The notes beneath the pieces are model-generated. The model had not been told where the DNA came from and ran no database searches. It worked only from the letters and a program-made list of their open reading frames with translations. From the NCBI GenBank assembly GCA_947462865.1, contig CANHRW010000056.1:1-10341 (forward strand): a stretch of 10,341 nucleotides of DNA. Reading direction: 5' to 3'. Source of the DNA: Bacteroidota bacterium (GTDB taxonomy: Bacteria; Bacteroidota; Bacteroidia; UKL13-3). Position 1 is the first letter of the stretch. Every line of letters begins with the position of its first letter. Below are positions 6,932-10,341 of this stretch, piece after piece. A program made the position numbers and the translations under genes.

Positions 6932-7807
6932 ATGGCTGTATTAGTTAACAAAGATTCTAAAGTTATTGTTCAGGGTTTCACTGGAAGTGAAGGAAGTTTT
7001 CATGCGCAACAAATGATTGAGTATGGAACAAATTTAGTAGGAGGTGTAACTCCCGGAAAAGGTGGTCAAACTCACTTGGAAAGACCTGTTTTTAATACGG
7101 TTAAAGATGCCGTAGATGGTACAGGTGCAAACGTTTCTATCATATTTGTACCACCAGCATTTGCTGCTGATGCCATTATGGAAGCTGCTGATGCGGGTAT
7201 TAAAGTTATTGTATGTATTACCGAGGGTATTCCTGTAAAGGATATGATTCCAGTAAAAGAATATATCAAAACCAGAAACTGTACATTGATTGGTCCTAAT
7301 TGCCCAGGAGTGATTACTCCAGAAGAAGCAAAAGTGGGTATTATGCCTGGTTTTGTTTTCAAAAAAGGTAAAATAGGGATTGTTTCAAAATCAGGAACAT
7401 TAACTTATGAAGCAGCTGACCAAGTTGTAAAGGCTGGTTTAGGTGTTTCTACTGCAATTGGTATTGGTGGAGACCCAATTATTGGTACACCAACTAAAGA
7501 TGCTGTTGAGTTATTAATGAATGACCCTGAAACAGAAGCAATCATTATGATTGGTGAAATTGGTGGAAGTTATGAAGCAGATGCAGCTCGTTGGATCAAA
7601 GCGAATGGGAATAAAAAACCAGTTGTTGGTTTCATAGCCGGTCAAACAGCTCCTCCGGGAAGAAGAATGGGACATGCTGGTGCGATTATTGGTGGTAAAG
7701 AAGATACTGCAGAAGCTAAAATGGCAATCATGCGTGAATGTGGGTTGCATGTGGTTGAATCACCAGCTGAAATTGGTGCTGCCATGATTCTTGCATTAAA
7801 AAAATAA
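6932..7807 (+). CDS. sucD: Succinyl-CoA synthetase (succinate-CoA ligase) alpha subunit
   Basis: Alpha subunit of the TCA-cycle enzyme that converts succinyl-CoA and phosphate (with ADP or GDP) to succinate, CoA and a nucleoside triphosphate. It works with the beta subunit SucC in the cytoplasm. At 291 aa it has the usual length. The N-terminal CoA-binding Rossmann domain shows VQGFTGSEG (residues 13-21) and GGVTPGKGG, followed by the conserved GPNCPGVI. The C-terminal ligase domain carries the phosphohistidine loop RRMGHAGAIIGG with His248, equivalent to E. coli His246. The ATG at 6932 gives the standard N-terminus (MAVLVNKDSKVIVQGFTG). No sucC is adjacent on either side, so the two subunits are encoded apart. 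Upstream is a candidate -7 box; downstream a hairpin with a T-rich tail ends the transcript within the convergent gene. Confidence 0.98.
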   Translation: MAVLVNKDSKVIVQGFTGSEGSFHAQQMIEYGTNLVGGVTPGKGGQTHLERPVFNTVKDAVDGTGANVSIIFVPPAFAADAIMEAADAGIKVIVCITEGIPVKDMIPVKEYIKTRNCTLIGPNCPGVITPEEAKVGIMPGFVFKKGKIGIVSKSGTLTYEAADQVVKAGLGVSTAIGIGGDPIIGTPTKDAVELLMNDPETEAIIMIGEIGGSYEADAARWIKANGNKKPVVGFIAGQTAPPGRRMGHAGAIIGGKEDTAEAKMAIMRECGLHVVESPAEIGAAMILALKK

Positions 7808-7811
7808 TTTT

Positions 7812-7827
7812 TTAGGTTTTTACCTAA
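7812..7827 (-). terminator. Small hairpin at the convergent gene ends, possibly terminating the minus-strand transcript
   Basis: TTAGGT (7812-7817) pairs with ACCTAA (7822-7827) around a four-base loop, and the arm nearer the gene carries the last codons and stop of the minus-strand gene. Read on the minus strand, a T7 run (complement of 7798-7804, the end of sucD) follows about 7 bases after the stem. Stem and tail are separated, so this is a weak candidate. Confidence 0.3.
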
Positions 7828-10341
7828 GCAATGTTAAAGTGGAGTGAAAAGATCTTGAATCTGCTCCACTTTTTCTTTTTAAGGTCATTAATACAAAGTA
7901 AATACCCTCGCTTGCATCAGAACCAGATTGGTCCTTCCCGTTCCAAGCAAAATTAGCTTGTACAGATTCATACATCAATTGCCCCCATCTGTTAAAGATT
8001 GCAACCTTTACTTCGTCGCACTGGTTAATTAAGCCATCCACCTCAAAAACATCATTCATTTTATCACCGTTCGGTGAAAATACATTAGGCATTTTAAAAT
8101 TATCAACAGAATCAGGTAAGAATACAATTCCATAAGCGGTGTCTGCACATACAGTTCCTGCCATTACAATCATTAAAACAGAATCGCCGTAGTATTTGCT
8201 TTCTATTTTAGTTGAAAAGAAGTCGCCGGTAATTGTTTTGCCGTCAGGTAATAACCAAGTAATAGGATCTGTTATAGTGGGGTCTTTCTTAAATGTAAAT
8301 ACTGAAGAACAGGTATCGATGTTGAAGTCAAATTTGGCATTTTTTAATTGGAAGTCGAATTTTAAAGCAGCGTTGCTACATCTTGGACTTGGATTTTTTA
8401 CACTGAAAGCATTTGGGGTAGTTTTTAAGTCAGAAATAAAATGAACGCCCTCAGCATTAGGGCAGCTTGCACACATGCTTTGGTAAACAATTCCATTTTT
8501 ATCAAACCTACTGGTTCCACCATCAACATGGTCGCCCGATACGTTAGGATTAGATCCTCCCAAAAAAGTTCCATATAGCAGAGAAGACGCATTTTTATCT
8601 AAACACATTAAGTAAAAATCTGAACCATCTGTTTGTGTTTGAAAGGCACTTGCACTCACTGGCATGCCATCAGTCCTAGAAGTGTTAATTCCACTGGTGG
8701 TCCCACCCCACGAACTCACATAAATTCTTCCACAATCATCTACCATGAAAGCGTTAATGGTTACATCTATATTGGGTCTTCCAGAGCCAAATACAGTAGA
8801 CCAATTCAAAGATTTTAAATCACTGCTAAAGCAACTAATAAATTGGTGGCTGCCGCTATTTTTATAAACATTCCCTTGAACAGGCATATTGCCTTCGCTA
8901 TGTCCAACAACAACCAGTTGGTTATTTGGGTCTATATCTAATGAGTAAATTTGGTCGTAGAGGTTTGTTCCCCAATATGTAGCAGCAATTAATTTTGATC
9001 CATTTCTATCGAGTTTGGCTATAAATCCATCTACACCTCCATTGTGATTAGATTGATAGGCTTCTGCAGTAATTGGGTCAATATCATTACTGCTGGTCCC
9101 ACCTGAAACAATTAATTCATTTTGTTTGCTGATGTCAATGCTGTAAAGTGCATCTATTCCTGAACCACCAATAAAGGTAGACCATTCCAAATTTGTTAAT
9201 GCACTGTCTAACTGAAAAATAACACCATCTTGAAAACCATTCAAAGCGTTTTTATACGCACCAATGGTTGTTGGAAAATCAACAGATTGAGTTACGCTAG
9301 TGACAATGATTTTACCATTATTGTCTGTGAGAATATCACCCCTGTAACTATCCGCAAAAAAGTACCGGGTACTGTTGTTGAAATTAAGCCCGTCATTGTC
9401 AATTCCACCCATATAGGTTGACCCAATCAATGTTTTGCCGTCTGGAGAAAATTTGCTCACTACAATGTCTGTTCTTCCTGCTATTAGGGTTTGGTAACAA
9501 TTTGTTTTAGTTGGGTAATTGTTGGAATAACTACTTCCGAAAACAAGTAAATTTCCGTGTTTATCTACAACCAAACTATGGGGCACTTCATTGTTACTAC
9601 CTCCTAAATAGGTTGCCCATAATAGTTTACTACCATCAGCAGCATACTTACTAATTACGATATCGCAAGGGAAATCTTTTAAGTCTTCTCCTTCAGAAGT
9701 ACCACCACCAGCATAGCTCAATTGAAATGCCCCAGCGGTTACGGGATATTTGCCATTGGGTAAAAGAAAATCATCTGGGTCAGAGGCCAGTCCTCCAGTG
9801 TACATGGTACCATTTTCACCTGGGGTTGCGGTGCATCCAAAATTATCAACAGTAGAACCTGAGTAGGTAAGAAAAACCAATTCAGGGTCAATTACTAGCG
9901 CAAAATCAGGGTCGTATTTCCCAGTTATTTTATAACTTAGGATATTGCCTTTTAAATGAAATTGTATGGGGACAACAACTTCTTTTTGCTCAATAATTTG
10001 GTAGGCAAATGGTTTTCTTTCAAGCATTTCTCCAAGCGAATGTTTGATTCTGAGGTCGCCATATTCGAGCTGTAAGACGTTTGCTCCTTCAATTTGCATA
10101 TTGATAGATTCAACGGCTGCATGTGGTGCACAAACAAAAGTATATTTGAGACCCTGATTACTACTCTGAATTTGTAAATCAATTTTGGGATAAATTTCTT
10201 GAAGTTGAATGTCTTGTGTAGCAGCAACTCCTTTTGCCCAATAGCGCGGATTTTTGCCTTTAAAAAAATTATAGTAATGAGGCAAAGCTTTGTGACTTTT
10301 TTTACAGTTGTCTTTTGCACCTTTAAATAACATGCGAATGC
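7820..10341 (-). CDS. Secreted SBBP-repeat beta-propeller protein with T9SS type B sorting domain (5' truncated by window edge)
   Basis: The frame stays open to the right edge; the ATG at 10333 is internal, because the conserved N-terminal domain is cut in its middle and no signal peptide is present. Counting from that ATG, residues ~1-140 match the DUF7948 domain seen before SBBP repeats (YYNFFKGKNPRYWAKGV, EIYPKIDLQI, SLGEMLERKPFAYQ, LVIDPELVFLTY). Seven repeats follow, each starting with a (S/A/G)TYLGGS-like strand (coding around 9860, 9607, 9416, 9173, 8974, 8791 and 8565) and carrying 'D..G.(I/L)' strands, which suggests a seven-bladed propeller. A cysteine-containing segment (QSMCASC, PRCSNAALKF) and a short beta domain lead to the CHU_C sorting domain at ~746-837 (NVFSPNGDKMNDVF, IFNRWGQLMYES, GIYFVLMTLKR). 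Family knowledge says such proteins cross the outer membrane by type IX secretion and may stay at the surface. Ligand or enzymatic role is unknown. Confidence 0.9.
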   Translation of the reverse strand, partial: IRMLFKGAKDNCKKSHKALPHYYNFFKGKNPRYWAKGVAATQDIQLQEIYPKIDLQIQSSNQGLKYTFVCAPHAAVESINMQIEGANVLQLEYGDLRIKHSLGEMLERKPFAYQIIEQKEVVVPIQFHLKGNILSYKITGKYDPDFALVIDPELVFLTYSGSTVDNFGCTATPGENGTMYTGGLASDPDDFLLPNGKYPVTAGAFQLSYAGGGTSEGEDLKDFPCDIVISKYAADGSKLLWATYLGGSNNEVPHSLVVDKHGNLLVFGSSYSNNYPTKTNCYQTLIAGRTDIVVSKFSPDGKTLIGSTYMGGIDNDGLNFNNSTRYFFADSYRGDILTDNNGKIIVTSVTQSVDFPTTIGAYKNALNGFQDGVIFQLDSALTNLEWSTFIGGSGIDALYSIDISKQNELIVSGGTSSNDIDPITAEAYQSNHNGGVDGFIAKLDRNGSKLIAATYWGTNLYDQIYSLDIDPNNQLVVVGHSEGNMPVQGNVYKNSGSHQFISCFSSDLKSLNWSTVFGSGRPNIDVTINAFMVDDCGRIYVSSWGGTTSGINTSRTDGMPVSASAFQTQTDGSDFYLMCLDKNASSLLYGTFLGGSNPNVSGDHVDGGTSRFDKNGIVYQSMCASCPNAEGVHFISDLKTTPNAFSVKNPSPRCSNAALKFDFQLKNAKFDFNIDTCSSVFTFKKDPTITDPITWLLPDGKTITGDFFSTKIESKYYGDSVLMIVMAGTVCADTAYGIVFLPDSVDNFKMPNVFSPNGDKMNDVFEVDGLINQCDEVKVAIFNRWGQLMYESVQANFAWNGKDQSGSDASEGIYFVLMTLKRKSGADSRSFHSTLTLLR
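7836..7880 (+). terminator. Rho-independent terminator of sucD, lying inside the convergent gene
   Basis: AAAGTGGAG (7836-7844) pairs perfectly with CTCCACTTT (7864-7872), a nine-base stem with a 19-base loop. A T-rich tail (T5, C, T5 at 7870-7880) follows on the + strand. It sits 29 bases after the sucD stop but within the last 20 codons of the minus-strand gene, where the T tail is read as the codons for Leu-Lys-Arg-Lys near the C-terminus. The long loop lowers certainty. Confidence 0.6.

Noticed and set aside
8196..8818. Plus-strand ORFs of 82 and 61 residues opposite the secreted protein
   Set aside because: Both are shadows of the minus-strand gene, with no domain, promoter or start context of their own.
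9952..10320. 122-residue minus-strand ORF
   Set aside because: It lies in another frame of the same strand inside the propeller protein, shows no recognisable motif, and its Lys/Ile-rich composition is what AT-rich out-of-frame sequence gives.
1..10341. A defence island, CRISPR array, mobile element or new multi-gene system
   Set aside because: No repeat arrays, transposase, integrase, nuclease or helicase genes, tRNA genes or abrupt composition change are seen; nearly all genes are recognisable housekeeping, envelope or signalling genes.

Overview
The window looks like chromosomal DNA of a member of the Bacteroidota, possibly a Chitinophagales- or Sphingobacteriales-type bacterium. The evidence is AT-rich coding sequence, no Shine-Dalgarno sequences before the starts, a promoter of the Bacteroidota type (TTG, 21-base spacer, TAnnTTTG), a C-terminal type B sorting domain of the type IX secretion system, a bacterial glutaminyl cyclase of the kind known from Porphyromonas, and a TPR-containing hybrid histidine kinase. 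I see no mobile element, CRISPR array, tRNA, rRNA or prophage.

Layout: the left edge (1-1219) holds the 3' part of a DUF7033/polysaccharide deacetylase gene whose start lies outside the window. A 57-base gap with a well-matched promoter follows. It opens a compact five-gene run on the + strand (1277-6820): cysteinyl-tRNA synthetase, a predicted lipoprotein glutaminyl cyclase (M28 fold), an alkyltransferase-like protein with Ala in place of the active-site Cys, a small AhpD-like protein with CxxCxxxH, and a large TPR hybrid kinase. Gaps inside the run are +1, -1, +8 and +4 bases, so co-transcription is likely. A 111-base AT-rich gap leads to sucD (6932-7807). The right quarter, on the minus strand, is the 3' part of a large secreted SBBP-repeat beta-propeller protein (7820-10341 and beyond). 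It converges on sucD with only 12 bases between stop codons, and the best terminator hairpin for sucD lies inside its coding sequence.

How the genes fit together: most are housekeeping or envelope genes (translation, TCA cycle, periplasmic protein maturation, secreted surface protein). The most unusual is the hybrid kinase. Its periplasmic region has seven TPRs with an exact 40-residue period. Its H-box carries Arg where the phospho-accepting His should be, and its ATP-binding G2 box is altered. Its C-terminal receiver domain keeps every key residue. This suggests a pseudo-kinase or receiver scaffold rather than an ordinary sensor kinase. The neighbouring Ala-type alkyltransferase-like protein also keeps a fold while losing the classical catalytic residue. 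I do not see a clear multi-gene defence or other undescribed system here.
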